From positions 29,720 through 93,719 of the forward strand of contig PXSA01000039.1 of assembly GCA_003023565.1 (NCBI GenBank): a stretch of 64,000 nt of DNA, written 5' to 3'. Shown here piece by piece: positions 36,101 through 43,698 of this stretch. A model generated the notes under the pieces. It was not told where the DNA came from, made no database searches, and worked only from the letters and a program-made list of their open reading frames with translations. Both the position numbers and the translations under genes were made by a program. Position 1 is the first letter of the stretch. Every line of letters starts with the position of its first letter. Source of the DNA: Halobacteriales archaeon QS_9_68_17 (GTDB lineage: Archaea > Halobacteriota > Halobacteria > Halobacteriales > Natronoarchaeaceae).

Positions 36101-36316
36101 GTCGTAGAAGTCCTCGACAGAGGTCGTCCCGTCGCCGAACGACTGGACCTCGAAGCACTCGCCGTCCTGGCTGACCGCGAACGTCGACGCGTCGCCGGCG
36201 GCCGCTTCGGCCGTGCCGACGAACCCGAGCGCCCCGACGTTGACTGTCGCGAACACCGACGCGACCATCAGCAGGGCGAGGCCGGCGGCGCGGACCCGTT
36301 CTCGCCGCGTCGTCAC
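33182..36316 (-). CDS. PKD-repeat cell-surface protein with PGF-CTERM-like anchor
   Basis: This 1044-aa secreted protein begins with a Sec-type signal (about 1-38, ending GTAEAAAGD). A unique N-domain (40-250) is followed by about five PKD-like beta domains (about 255-700; e.g. YEWDFDGDGTVDRTT), a Gly/Asp linker, a PGF-pre-PGF-type domain, a CARDB-like domain and a Thr/Ser/Asp-rich tail. It ends GQPGMGVGVALVALLCASLL-RRRN. This tail is the archaeosortase-processed PGF-CTERM layout except that the motif reads PGM. The protein is probably lipid-anchored at the S-layer surface and may bind polymers or other cells. Start is a GTG overlapping an upstream 58-aa ORF. Confidence 0.88.
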   Translation of the reverse strand: MTTRRERVRAAGLALLMVASVFATVNVGALGFVGTAEAAAGDASTFAVSQDGECFEVQSFGDGTTSVEDFYDYRASDTDPTGEFSSYGTTEFQQNDTTQMFLYNGTEGVSLVVIHDKLEGDDSGGKVTFNITGVPSGGEWAVADDEYSGGTNYDNFTISGDRSHVDWFWAVNRTDGGALRAPQGSDFSMTVDPEFNEDAHHDHPDGRYDGGTIDTWNVRTPDDTENGAATALDTSQPVTVGTGGCPSAPEADLNASPQDATVGETVTFDASNSTDDDGDIAEYRWDFDGDGTVDRTTQSATTEESYGSAGEYTATVTVVDSEGRTGTASATVSVGEPLNARADVPAGVEVNETFTADGSNSSGDIESYEWTFGDGTTATGASVDHAYGESGTYEVTLTVTDSAGNEDTDTATVEVVEGSEDAGPSAHLDASPTSASVGETVAFDASGSSDDDGIDSYEWDFDGDGTVDRTTESATTEKSYGSAGEYETTVTVVDTAGQTDTAKRTVTVEEDDDDGDDAPPTAAVTAPETVVVNDTFEIDASASTDDDGIVEYRWDFNDDGKVDRTTTEATTVKVYNRPKTFTTNVTVVDASGRTDSASVSIEVTEPDDDAPSADLHAPEKVHAGDEFDVNVTNVHDESGVAHVHWYFDGEKGPDGHRATVSFDESGTHTVTVLLRDEEGNERTMSTRVEVVATDEGDDSGGGDGSDGNDGGNTGGYTGGTDGGDSSDESSIETAVDVTDGDVIEIAVTDAESGDRATMTFPVENETENTTFDGMAATFDAAGDYDMTVESSADAPENVTAPTVEDDGFAPQAFLTVDHPNVSDEDLRSVSITFSVERSALNRTDAETDDVSLYRATNGSWERVDVRYVGQNGSAHEFRANLTELSTVAAGVDRPAMAVTDVTVDDTDVKAGDVIEVTATVANDGRAEGTVRTDLTVDGSVVATENVSLPAGATTTVSFDHELSSAGTMTVGVNGETTDLSVASVRTDESGDAAESTTATSDDSGASDDSEDPDESNSLGQPGMGVGVALVALLCASLLALRRRN
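34861..35470 (-). repeat. Two near-identical copies of part of the PKD coding sequence
   Basis: Bases 34861-34950 and 35382-35470 encode WDFDGDGTVDRTT-type strands in two different PKD domains (third and first) and share long identical runs at DNA level. They are in direct orientation about 520 bp apart. They reflect domain duplication and could recombine to delete a 520-bp block in frame. Confidence 0.5.
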
Positions 36317-36489
36317 GACTGCTCACCCCGTTCCGTCGCTGTCCGTCCGTCGCGGACCCGGTTCATCACAGCCTGCGATAGGCTTTCCCCTACACGGCCT
36401 ACGCCGCGGTCGAGTGTGGCGGCCGACGGGGCCGCGAACCCCTCGTGGTCGACGCTATCATACGCTCCGATCCCCGTGTTCCGATTCAT
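36313..36489 (-). CDS. Possible 58-aa leader ORF before the surface-protein gene
   Basis: An ATG at 36489 opens MNRNTGIGAYDSVDHEGFAA and runs 58 codons to a TGA that overlaps the GTG of the surface-protein gene (GTGA). It is below the ORF-track cutoff. The tight overlap and the sensible composition (acidic front, LSQAVMNRVRDGRTATERGE end) favour translation, and coupling would bring ribosomes to the GTG start. No hydrophobic segment or known motif. It may be a true small protein or only an upstream coupling ORF. Confidence 0.45.
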   Translation of the reverse strand: MNRNTGIGAYDSVDHEGFAAPSAATLDRGVGRVGESLSQAVMNRVRDGRTATERGEQS

Positions 36490-36743
36490 GACATCTCCGC
36501 TCCGACGTTTGCTTTAGGGCACACATTGTAATGGACCATATTCGGAACACTAAAGCGGCGTCTACGCTGCCGGTACGAGCGTTTTAACGCCCATTAGTGA
36601 CTGTATACCCGGAAACTCGACGCCCCCGCGTTCGATCGTCTTCCGTTACCCGTGTCCGGTTCTAGGCACCTACTACTGTCCGGAACCGGTAGGGAGATCG
36701 ATGCGGCAAAACATTAAAACACTGTCAAAAACGCGTGCCGTGA

Positions 36744-37409
36744 TCAGTCCACGTACTCGTAGCCCCACTCCGACAGCGTCTCGGCGATGGCCTCGGCGTC
36801 GGCGGTTGCGACCATCGCTTCGCGGACGTCGAGTTTCTTCAGTCGCTTCTCGCGGACGTCGAGTTCCTCGGCGACGGCGGCGATGATGTCGTCTTCAGTC
36901 TTCGAGTACTCGTCGCGCAGGAAAAACTGGTGGACGTTGTCCCTGTCTTCCTTGACGCGGGACCGTCGAAGCACCCACGGGATGTCGCGTGACTCCGCGT
37001 CGTTCTCCCCCTCCCCGCTCGCCGTCGCGCTATCGTCTCGACCCGACCCCCGGCCCGCTTCAGCCGTCGGTCGCTCGTCGGACCGCGGACTCTCCGCTCC
37101 CGTCGACTCGGTCCCGGACGACTCCGCACCGCCCGACTCTGTTCTCGCGGTCTCGTCGGTTGAAGCGTCGTCGCTGCTTGGACGTCGCTCGTCTTCCACC
37201 GCGTCCTCGGCCACCACGCCTGCGCTCCTCTCAGGTCCCGGTCGGTCGGGCTCCGCCGTCGTTCCCGCTGCTTCGGTCCCGGATCCGGAGACCGCAGAGG
37301 CCTCGCTCCCTTCGGCGGACGCCGCGTCGTCCGTCTCCTCGCTCGACCCCTCGTCCGCTTCGTCGAACGGGTCGTCCGCGAACGGGTCGTCGCCCGCGCC
37401 GGACTTCAT
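36744..37409 (-). CDS. Acidic ParA-partner protein (candidate centromere-binding protein)
   Basis: A 221-aa protein whose ATG overlaps the parA stop (ATGA). The first 130 residues are disordered, Ser/Asp/Glu-rich (e.g. DDPFADDPFDEADEGSSEE). The last 80 are folded: IPWVLRRSRVKEDRDNVHQF, then EDDIIAAVAEELDVREKRLK and LDVREAMVATADAEAIAETL, ending WGYEYVD. It lacks the HTH and CTPase motifs of ParB. In such two-gene loci the second protein usually binds centromere repeats; here that role is inferred only from position. The VREKRLKKLDVREAM part could be a new DNA-binding helix pair. Confidence 0.75.
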   Translation of the reverse strand: MKSGAGDDPFADDPFDEADEGSSEETDDAASAEGSEASAVSGSGTEAAGTTAEPDRPGPERSAGVVAEDAVEDERRPSSDDASTDETARTESGGAESSGTESTGAESPRSDERPTAEAGRGSGRDDSATASGEGENDAESRDIPWVLRRSRVKEDRDNVHQFFLRDEYSKTEDDIIAAVAEELDVREKRLKKLDVREAMVATADAEAIAETLSEWGYEYVD

Positions 37410-38254
37410 TCGAACTCACCCTCTATCTCGGCCGCGAGGTCGTCGTATTTGCCGAGCGTCTCCAGTTCGTACTCCCCGTTCGGCTCTCGCTCGTCCTCCA
37501 GCACTCCGTAGGCGGAGGTTCGGTAGTCCCACATGTTCTGCATGAGGCTGGCCCGCTCCTTGAACACCACCGGCATGTGGAACTCGGAGGACTCCAGTTC
37601 TTCGAGTCGGGCCTGCTGCGTGTTCGTTCGCTTGAACCCGACCGGCACGACGCCGAGGACGCCCACCCGGATCCCGACCTCGCTCTCCAGTCCCGACACC
37701 AGGTCGTCGAGTCCGCGGATGCTGAGAGCCCCTTTCCCCGAGAGCTCGACCGGCAGGAGGACCGACCGCGTCGCGAAGATGGCGTTGTTCAGCGCGTCGC
37801 CGGGCGTCGCCTGCGGGTCGCAGACGATCACGTCGTAATCGTCGGGAACGTCGTTCTCCTTCAGCACCCGGAGGAGCTGCTCGTGTTTCGGCCACTCGAA
37901 GTCGCCCTCCGGATGCATGTCTTCCTCTATCTCGGCGGCCTTCATCAGGTTCCGCGTCAGGTTTTCGAGCATGTTGTGACTCGGTATCACGTCGACCCCG
38001 TTCTCCTCCGTCTCGCGGACCAGGTCGCGGAAGTCGCCTTTCGGCCGCCCGATGAGGTGCCGCACGATGTTGTCCGCCGTGCCGTCGGAGCGCTCGTCGT
38101 CCACGTCGAACAGGTAGCTCAGGCTCCCCTCCTGCGGGTCGAGGTCGATGCAGAGCACGTCGTGACCGTTCCGCGCGTGCGAGACCGCGAGGTTCGCCGC
38201 GGTCGTCGTCTTGCCGACCCCGCCCGCCTCGGAGTACGTCGTGTACGTCATCAT
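37406..38254 (-). CDS. parA: ParA-family partition ATPase
   Basis: A 282-aa Walker-type ATPase that partitions replicons or moves cargo over the nucleoid. It has YSEAGGVGKTTTAANLAVSH (Walker A), VLCIDLDPQEGSLSYLF (Walker A') and YDVIVCDPQATPG (Walker B). The deviant Walker A lacks the signature Lys: the residue before GGVGKT is Ala. A TATA box TTTTATA lies 25-31 bp upstream of the ATG at 38254. It forms an operon with an acidic partner protein, and tandem 13-bp repeats begin about 30 bp beyond the TATA box, consistent with self-regulation by the partition complex. Confidence 0.88.
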   Translation of the reverse strand: MMTYTTYSEAGGVGKTTTAANLAVSHARNGHDVLCIDLDPQEGSLSYLFDVDDERSDGTADNIVRHLIGRPKGDFRDLVRETEENGVDVIPSHNMLENLTRNLMKAAEIEEDMHPEGDFEWPKHEQLLRVLKENDVPDDYDVIVCDPQATPGDALNNAIFATRSVLLPVELSGKGALSIRGLDDLVSGLESEVGIRVGVLGVVPVGFKRTNTQQARLEELESSEFHMPVVFKERASLMQNMWDYRTSAYGVLEDEREPNGEYELETLGKYDDLAAEIEGEFE

Positions 38255-38278
38255 GACTGGACAGAACGATCGAAGGGA

Positions 38279-38285
38279 TATAAAA
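38279..38285 (-). promoter_or_regulatory. TATA box of the parA operon
   Basis: TTTTATA on the minus strand lies 25-31 bp upstream of the parA ATG at 38254. The first 13-bp repeat starts about 30 bp further upstream, within reach of the transcription machinery. Confidence 0.7.
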
Positions 38286-38315
38286 CCTGCTCACACTTAG
38301 CAGTACGACTTTTCA

Positions 38316-38380
38316 GTAACACTGAATAGTTACACTGAACAAGTACACTGTAGGATTCACTTGTTGGGTACCACTGTACG
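38316..38380 (+). repeat. 13-bp tandem repeat array 1 (candidate centromere)
   Basis: Units GTAACACTGAATA (38316), GTTACACTGAACA (38329) and AGTACACTGTAGG (38342) are directly adjacent at 13-bp period. A further match GTACCACTGTACG lies at 38368, exactly two periods on. The shared core is (T/A)ACACTG(A/T)A. No spacers, so this is not CRISPR. The position just upstream of the parA promoter is where parS/parC iterons normally lie. Confidence 0.7.
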
Positions 38381-38495
38381 GGTTGGCTGAGCAGGGAGCG
38401 CCCTCGATAGTCCCGCTCGGTACCGCTAAGCGGCGGTTCCGGGGATGGATGCTAATCACCTGTTCCACGCAAGGCCGCGGGTGGACAGCGGCAGG

Positions 38496-38515
38496 GGACG
38501 GCGTGGTCGCCGTCC
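38496..38515. other. Perfect hairpin between the two repeat arrays
   Basis: GGACGGCG-TGGT-CGCCGTCC is an 8-bp perfect inverted repeat with a four-base loop. It lies between the two 13-bp arrays and downstream of no gene on either strand, so it is not an ordinary terminator. It may be a structural part of the partition site. Confidence 0.45.
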
Positions 38516-38544
38516 ACCGTACTCCGGAGGATGCGTCCTGTTCA

Positions 38545-38583
38545 GTAACACTGTACAGTTACACTGAACAGTTACATTGAACC
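38545..38583 (+). repeat. 13-bp tandem repeat array 2 (candidate centromere)
   Basis: Three adjacent 13-bp units GTAACACTGTACA, GTTACACTGAACA and GTTACATTGAACC, in the same orientation and with the same core as array 1, lie about 190 bp further from parA. The second unit is identical to the unit at 38329. The array ends 44 bp before the end of the MFS gene. Confidence 0.72.
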
Positions 38584-38626
38584 GGCCGGTTCGGTGGCGC
38601 ACGCGCGGTCCGTGCTCGGCGGAGGA

Positions 38627-39874
38627 TCAGCGACCGACTTCGCGGCGGACGACCCACAGCAACACGGCACCGGCCCCCGCCAGCGCCGCGAGCACTACCC
38701 ACCCGTGGCCGTACGTCGCCGAGTCCGCGAGGTGGCCGAACAGCGGTGGGACGGCCAGACCGCCGACGTTGATGGCCGTCTGGCCGCCGGCGGAGGCGGC
38801 ACCGACGTCGTCGGGGTCGACGAGTTCGCTCAGGCAGGAGTAGTAGACCCCGGTGCTTCCGAGAACCGTGGCACCGAGGCCGACGAACGCGACGGCGGCA
38901 CCGGACACGGTCGCCACGCCGACCGACAGTGCCGCGAAGATGAGCGCCGCGGCGGCGACCTGCGCGAACGCGACCGTCGCCGCACCGCGGGGACCGCCGA
39001 GACGGTCCGCGAGGCTCCCGGCCCCGACGCGGCCCGCGCTTCCGGTTACCTGCGTCAGCGCGAGCACGACGCCGCCGACGGCGGCACCGGCCCCGACCAC
39101 GTCCTCGACGTAGAGGATGACGTAGCCGAGCATCGTGTAGATGGTCGCCCCGACGAACAGGCCGGCGGCGACCAGCAACAGGTACGCGCGGTCGTCGGCC
39201 GGTCCCGAGAGGTCCGGCCACTCGAAGCGGCGCTCGCCGCCGCTGCCGTCGTACAGTAGGGCGAACGCGGCGGCGTAAGCGACCGCTATCGCGGCGACGG
39301 TCCAGAACCCCGCGCGCCAGAACGCGAGGGCGGCGACGCCGGTCACGACGACGGAGGCGGCCCCGCTCCCGGCGGTGACGCCCACCTGCTTGATCCCCAT
39401 CGCGAGGTTCTCCCGGCCGCGGGGTGCCGCCGAGACGATGCCCTTGTTCGAGGCGGGCATCGCGGGAGCGTACGCCGCGCCGAGGAGTCCGCCCGCGACG
39501 AGTAACAGCGGGTACGTCGGCGCGGCCGTCACGAGAATCGCCCCCGTCGCCAGCGCGAGCAAGGCGGCGACCATCACCGAACGCTCACCGAGACCGTCGA
39601 CCGCCGCGCCGCTGGGAAACAGGTTCAGTGTGTAGCCGAGCGTCGCGGCCGTCAGGAACAGGCCGACGAGCGCCCGCGAGAGGTCGAACCCCGTCCGGAC
39701 GAACGCCGTCGCGGCGAAGACGCTGTAGTAACAGAGGCTCGCGGCCGTCTGCCACGCCGCGACGACGAGGACCGATGCGACCGTCTGAACGGCGCGTCCC
39801 GGAACTGCGGCGACGGAGACGCCGACACCTTGTCGAACACTGTTCGCGCTCGCGGAATCATCGGGAGTTCCCAT
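38627..39874 (-). CDS. MFS transporter
   Basis: This 415-aa major facilitator has about 12 hydrophobic helices and the loop-type motif AAVDGLGERSVMVAALLALA after helix 2 and GSLADRLGGPRGA after helix 8. MGIKQVGVTAGSG and AMPASNKGIVSAAPRGRENL are seen in the NarK/CynX-like group. The start is set to ATG 39874 because the longer ORF adds 72 arginine-rich residues. The substrate (anion, organic acid or drug) is not evident. Its 3' end faces the partition site. Confidence 0.83.
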   Translation of the reverse strand: MGTPDDSASANSVRQGVGVSVAAVPGRAVQTVASVLVVAAWQTAASLCYYSVFAATAFVRTGFDLSRALVGLFLTAATLGYTLNLFPSGAAVDGLGERSVMVAALLALATGAILVTAAPTYPLLLVAGGLLGAAYAPAMPASNKGIVSAAPRGRENLAMGIKQVGVTAGSGAASVVVTGVAALAFWRAGFWTVAAIAVAYAAAFALLYDGSGGERRFEWPDLSGPADDRAYLLLVAAGLFVGATIYTMLGYVILYVEDVVGAGAAVGGVVLALTQVTGSAGRVGAGSLADRLGGPRGAATVAFAQVAAAALIFAALSVGVATVSGAAVAFVGLGATVLGSTGVYYSCLSELVDPDDVGAASAGGQTAINVGGLAVPPLFGHLADSATYGHGWVVLAALAGAGAVLLWVVRREVGR

Positions 39875-40179
39875 CGGGACTGGCGTTCGGACGACGCGCC
39901 TATGGGGGTATCGCCCCCGGCGAAGGACGCGGGGTTCTCCCGACGCGACGTAGAAAGTGCTGTGCTGTTCCATATCAAGTCGTCGAACGTATGGAACGCG
40001 GCACCGACCGGGAGAGCGTGAGGCCGCTGAGCGGGCGGGTCGCCCTCGCCGTCGGTACGTGGAACCGCCCTCCGCGAACGACTTCCTCACTGGGCGACGG
40101 TCCCGGACCCGGTCCGGGTGGTTCCGAACCAGCTACCGATACGGACAGCGTTTAGTCCCCGAGGTCGGTTGTACCGACA
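39875..40179. other. 305-bp intergenic region, no gene seen
   Basis: This gap separates the divergent MFS and FNT-USP genes. The ORF-track frames here are extensions with unlike codon use. No clear TATA box for either gene stands out and no palindrome was noticed. Confidence 0.5.
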
Positions 40180-42000
40180 ATGGCCGATTCAGACGCAGAC
40201 GACCTCTCCTCCGAGGAGTCGGTCCGGGACGCGGTCGAGATGTCTCGAAGCGGTGCTCCCGCTGTCGGACGGGTCGTCCGCGACCGGTTCTCGACCGACG
40301 AGGTGTTCCAGCGCATCGTCGCCGCCGCGGACGAGGAGATAACGTCGGGAAGCCGGGAGCTGTTTTTCAGCGCCCTGGCCGGCGGGTTCGCGATCACCAT
40401 CACGTTCATGCTGCTGGTCTCGATGACGGCGACGACCGGCGGCGATCCCGTGTTGAGCGTCCTGCTCTACCCGCTCGGATTCACATACATCATCATCGGC
40501 GGGTATCAGCTGTACACGGAGAACACGCTCCCGCCCGTCGCGCTGACGCTCGAACGCCTCGCCAGCATTCCCGCGCTCCTGCGCAACTGGACCGTCGTCC
40601 TCGCCGGGAACTTCACCGGCGGCGCGCTCGGCGCGGCCGCCCTCGCCTTCGGCGGGGTGCTCTCGCCGGAAGCGGCCACCGTTGCCGCGGACCTCGGAGA
40701 GAAAGGCGTCGAGACCGGCTGGTGGCCGCTGTTCTCGAAGGCGGCGTTCGCGGGCCTGATCGTCGCGGGCGTGGTGTGGGTCGAGTACGCGGCGCGCGAC
40801 ACTATCTCCCGGCTCGTCGTCGTCTACATCGCCTTCCTCGCTATCCCGCTCGGCGGGCTGTATCACTCCGTGGTTTCGTTCACGGAGATGACCTATCTCG
40901 TCCTCCACGGCGACCTCGCGGTCCTCACCGGCCTGACGCAGTTCGTCCTGCCGGTGTTGCTCGGGAACACCGTCGGCGGGGTCGTGCTCGTCACCGTCGT
41001 CAACTACTTCCAGACCACCGAGGAGCGCCTCGAGTCCGCCCGGTTCGACGGCGGCGACCGTCAACTCTCGCTCCGGGAGTGGCTGTACGGCGGCTTCGCC
41101 GGGAGAGCGTACGTGCCGCTTATCGACACCGTGGAGGAGACGTCCGCGTCCACTCCCGAGTCCTACCGCATCGTCGTGCCCATATCGAACCCTCGAACCG
41201 AGACGCAGGTCGTCGAGTTCGCCTGTCAGCTAGCCAGCGAGAAGGCCGAGGCCACCGTCCACGTCGTCCACGTCATACAGGAGCCGGAGCGGATGTCACG
41301 ACGGTACGGCACCGACCAGAGCCGCAGGATCATCGAGGAGTCGGACCGGCTGATGGACGGCATCAGGGACACGACGGAACGGTGCGGTGTCGACTGCGAG
41401 ACGTCGACCGTCGTCTCCCACCGGTCTTTCGAGGAGATATTCGACATCGTCGGCCACGAGAACGGGAACCTCGTCGTGATGGGGTGGGGTGACAACCGGC
41501 TGTGGGACGCCGCCCGGACCGACCGCACGCTGAGCGACCTGACGACCAAGCTCCCCTGTGACTTCCTCGTTCTCAGGGGCCGCGACCTGGACGCCTCGCG
41601 CGTGCTCGTCCCGGCAAGGGACGACCCCAATTTCGACCTGAGCGCCGAGGTCGCGCGGTCGTTCCGGACGGTCACCGGGTCGGACGTGACGCTCATGAAC
41701 GTCGTCGACGGACCCGGTGAACACGAGGCCGGCGAGCGGTGGCTCGCCGACTGGGCCGCGAAGCACGACCTCGCCGACGCGAACCTGCTGACCGACGACT
41801 CCGGCGACGTGGAGGCGGCGATCGCTCGCGAGTCCGCGGAGCACACCCTGCTCGCCATCGGCGCGACCGACCGCGGGCTGCTCTCCCGGTTAGTCAGGGG
41901 GTCGCTCCAGCTGGACGTCGTCAAGGAGGTCGACTGCTCGGTGCTGCTCGCCGAGCGGGGGAACCGGGGCGTCGTGTCGCGTCTGCGCGACCGACTGTAG
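40180..42000 (+). CDS. FNT channel fused to two universal-stress-protein domains
   Basis: A 606-aa fusion. Residues about 40-285 form a formate/nitrite-transporter channel with six helices (NWTVVLAGNFTGGALGAAAL, LGNTVGGVVLVTVVNYFQ). Residues about 325-470 and 475-600 are two USP (UspA-like) cytoplasmic domains, the first starting YRIVVPISNPRTETQVVEFA, the second DASRVLVPARDDPNFDLSAE with a GATDRGLLSRLVRGS nucleotide-loop-like segment. FNT channels pass formate, nitrite, acetate or similar small anions. The USP part may sense ATP or stress and gate the channel. It is transcribed alone. Confidence 0.88.
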   Translation: MADSDADDLSSEESVRDAVEMSRSGAPAVGRVVRDRFSTDEVFQRIVAAADEEITSGSRELFFSALAGGFAITITFMLLVSMTATTGGDPVLSVLLYPLGFTYIIIGGYQLYTENTLPPVALTLERLASIPALLRNWTVVLAGNFTGGALGAAALAFGGVLSPEAATVAADLGEKGVETGWWPLFSKAAFAGLIVAGVVWVEYAARDTISRLVVVYIAFLAIPLGGLYHSVVSFTEMTYLVLHGDLAVLTGLTQFVLPVLLGNTVGGVVLVTVVNYFQTTEERLESARFDGGDRQLSLREWLYGGFAGRAYVPLIDTVEETSASTPESYRIVVPISNPRTETQVVEFACQLASEKAEATVHVVHVIQEPERMSRRYGTDQSRRIIEESDRLMDGIRDTTERCGVDCETSTVVSHRSFEEIFDIVGHENGNLVVMGWGDNRLWDAARTDRTLSDLTTKLPCDFLVLRGRDLDASRVLVPARDDPNFDLSAEVARSFRTVTGSDVTLMNVVDGPGEHEAGERWLADWAAKHDLADANLLTDDSGDVEAAIARESAEHTLLAIGATDRGLLSRLVRGSLQLDVVKEVDCSVLLAERGNRGVVSRLRDRL

Positions 42001-42115
42001 GCGGCTCGCCCTCGCGACCCGGGAAACCCCCGAGGTTGGCCGTCATGACGCTATTCAAGTCGGCGCGCCGCCTACTGTCGCCCATGACCGCGCGATCGAC
42101 CCCGGAGGCGGCGAC

Positions 42116-42769
42116 GTGACCGGACCGCACCAGGACCAGCCGCTCGTGACCGCCGGCACGCCGCTCGACGCGGCGGAGGCGGCCGTCGTGCTGGTTCACG
42201 GCCGCGGAGCCACCGCGCGGGGCGTCGTCCGCATGGCCGACGAGTTCCACGAGCACGGCGTCGCCTTCCTCGCACCGCAGGCCGCCCGCAACACGTGGTA
42301 CCCCGACTCCTTTCTCGCGCCGGTCGAGCGCAACGAACCCGGCCGGTCCTCCGGCCTGCAGGCGATCCGCGACGCCGTCGCGAAGGCGAACGACGTCGGA
42401 ACCCCGACGGAGCGTGTGATGCTGCTCGGCTTCTCGCAGGGGGCGTGTCTCGCCAGCGAGTTCGTCGCTCGCAACCCGCGGCGCTACGGCGGCCTCGCCG
42501 TCCTCTCGGGCGGTCTCATCGGTCCCGACGTCGATCCGGCGGGGTACGAGGGATCGGTCGACGGGACCCCCGTGTTCCTCGGGTGCGACGACGAGGACCC
42601 GCACATCCCGCTGGAGCGCGTCCGCGAGACGACCGCGGCGTTCGAGCGCCTCGACGCCGACGTGACCGAGCGGATCTACGGGAACCTCGGCCACGGGGTC
42701 AACGGCGACGAGATCGACCACGTCTCGGAGATAGTCCGGGGCCTACTGGAGACGCGGTCGACCGGATGA
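42116..42769 (+). CDS. Phospholipase/carboxylesterase-family alpha/beta-hydrolase
   Basis: A 217-aa serine hydrolase starting at GTG. It has the oxyanion loop VVLVHGRGATARG, the nucleophile elbow GFSQGACLASEF, the Asp segment GCDDEDPHIPL and the His in NLGHGVNGDEI. The size fits small carboxylesterases of the YpfH/acyl-protein-thioesterase group. It probably acts in the cytoplasm on a short-chain ester. Its stop overlaps the start of the broken VOC dioxygenase (ATGA), a pairing often seen in aromatic or quinone metabolism (MhqD/MhqO-like), so a detoxification role is plausible. Confidence 0.83.
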   Translation: MTGPHQDQPLVTAGTPLDAAEAAVVLVHGRGATARGVVRMADEFHEHGVAFLAPQAARNTWYPDSFLAPVERNEPGRSSGLQAIRDAVAKANDVGTPTERVMLLGFSQGACLASEFVARNPRRYGGLAVLSGGLIGPDVDPAGYEGSVDGTPVFLGCDDEDPHIPLERVRETTAAFERLDADVTERIYGNLGHGVNGDEIDHVSEIVRGLLETRSTG

Positions 42770-43547
42770 CGACACCCGGTCTCCACCACGTCTCCGTCAT
42801 CGCGGGCGACCCACAGGCGAACGCCGACTTCTACGTCGACACGCTGGGGCTTCACTCCGTAACACGGACCGTAGACTTCGACGAGAAGTTCATGTACCAC
42901 CTCTACTACGGCGACGCCGCGGGAACGCCGGGAACGCTGCTGACGTTTTCCCGTTCCAGCGCGCCGAGGCGGGGCGACTCGGCAAGCCCCAGCCCCGGTC
43001 GACGGCGTTCGCGATCCCCGAAGGGTCCGCCGCGTACCGGTACGACCGTCCGATTCGCGGGGCGTGGACGCCCCGACCGAGCGGTTCGACGAGACGGTCG
43101 TCGCCTTCCGCGACCACGACGGCGACCGCCTCGAACTCGTCACCGCGGACTCGCCGCTCCCGCGAACCACCGACGGGTCCGTCCCGGAGCAGCACGCGAT
43201 CCGCGGCTTCCACGGCGTCACGCTCCGCTCGGCGAACGTCCATCACACCGCCAGCGCTGGCGGTTCCAGGTTACGACCTGATAGACCAGGAGAGAGACCG
43301 CGTCCGCCATCGCGCGCCCGGCGACGCCAGCGTCGTCGACCTGCTCGACGTCGACGCGGAGGACGGGAAAGAGGGGGCCAGCACCGTCCACCGCGTCGCG
43401 TCGGGCGAGATACGGACGGACGAAACACTGCTCGTGAGCCGTCCTCTCCGCGATGAGACCGCCGACACCGACCCTCGTCGAGAGCGATGGGACCCTCGAC
43501 GCGAAACGCGGTATCACGGATCGAACATTCTCATGGTATGCTTCTAG
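42766..43547 (+). pseudogene. Multiply frameshifted VOC ring-cleaving dioxygenase (MhqO-like)
   Basis: The gene begins MTTPGLHHVSVIAGDPQANA, a typical glyoxalase/ring-cleaving dioxygenase N-terminus, coupled to the hydrolase gene. After GTPGTLLTF the frame changes; PQPRSTAFAIPEGSAAYRYD is read in a second frame and APTERFDETVVAFRDHDGD in a third, and later a fourth segment GYDLIDQERDRVRHRAPGDA occurs in another. The product ends at 43547. At least three indels disrupt about 310 residues. Intact enzymes cleave aromatic rings using Fe(II). Small indels in runs of T and C raise the possibility of sequencing error. Confidence 0.65.
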
Positions 43548-43698
43548 CTGTGAGGGTTGTATGACTATCATAGAGAGCGCTACACGATACCCCTGTCGCG
43601 CTCGGGCGGATGTCGCTCCGATCCGCGGGCGTTAGAGTCCGGGCGTCCGCGGCGGTCCGCGATCCCTTTGCGAGGGGGTGCCGATCCTTCCATCGTCG

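Noticed and set aside
33692-36517. 941-aa ORF on the plus strand
   Set aside because: It is the antisense of the PKD surface-protein gene. It is Arg/Val/Gly-rich with no domain; the repeats it shows mirror the PKD repeats.
38316-38583. CRISPR array
   Set aside because: Units are 13 bp and directly adjacent, with no spacers and no cas genes nearby. They fit partition iterons instead.
38316-38583. Replication origin iterons
   Set aside because: No Orc1/Cdc6 or Rep gene lies nearby; parA is adjacent, so a centromere is the simpler reading. An origin is not excluded by sequence alone.
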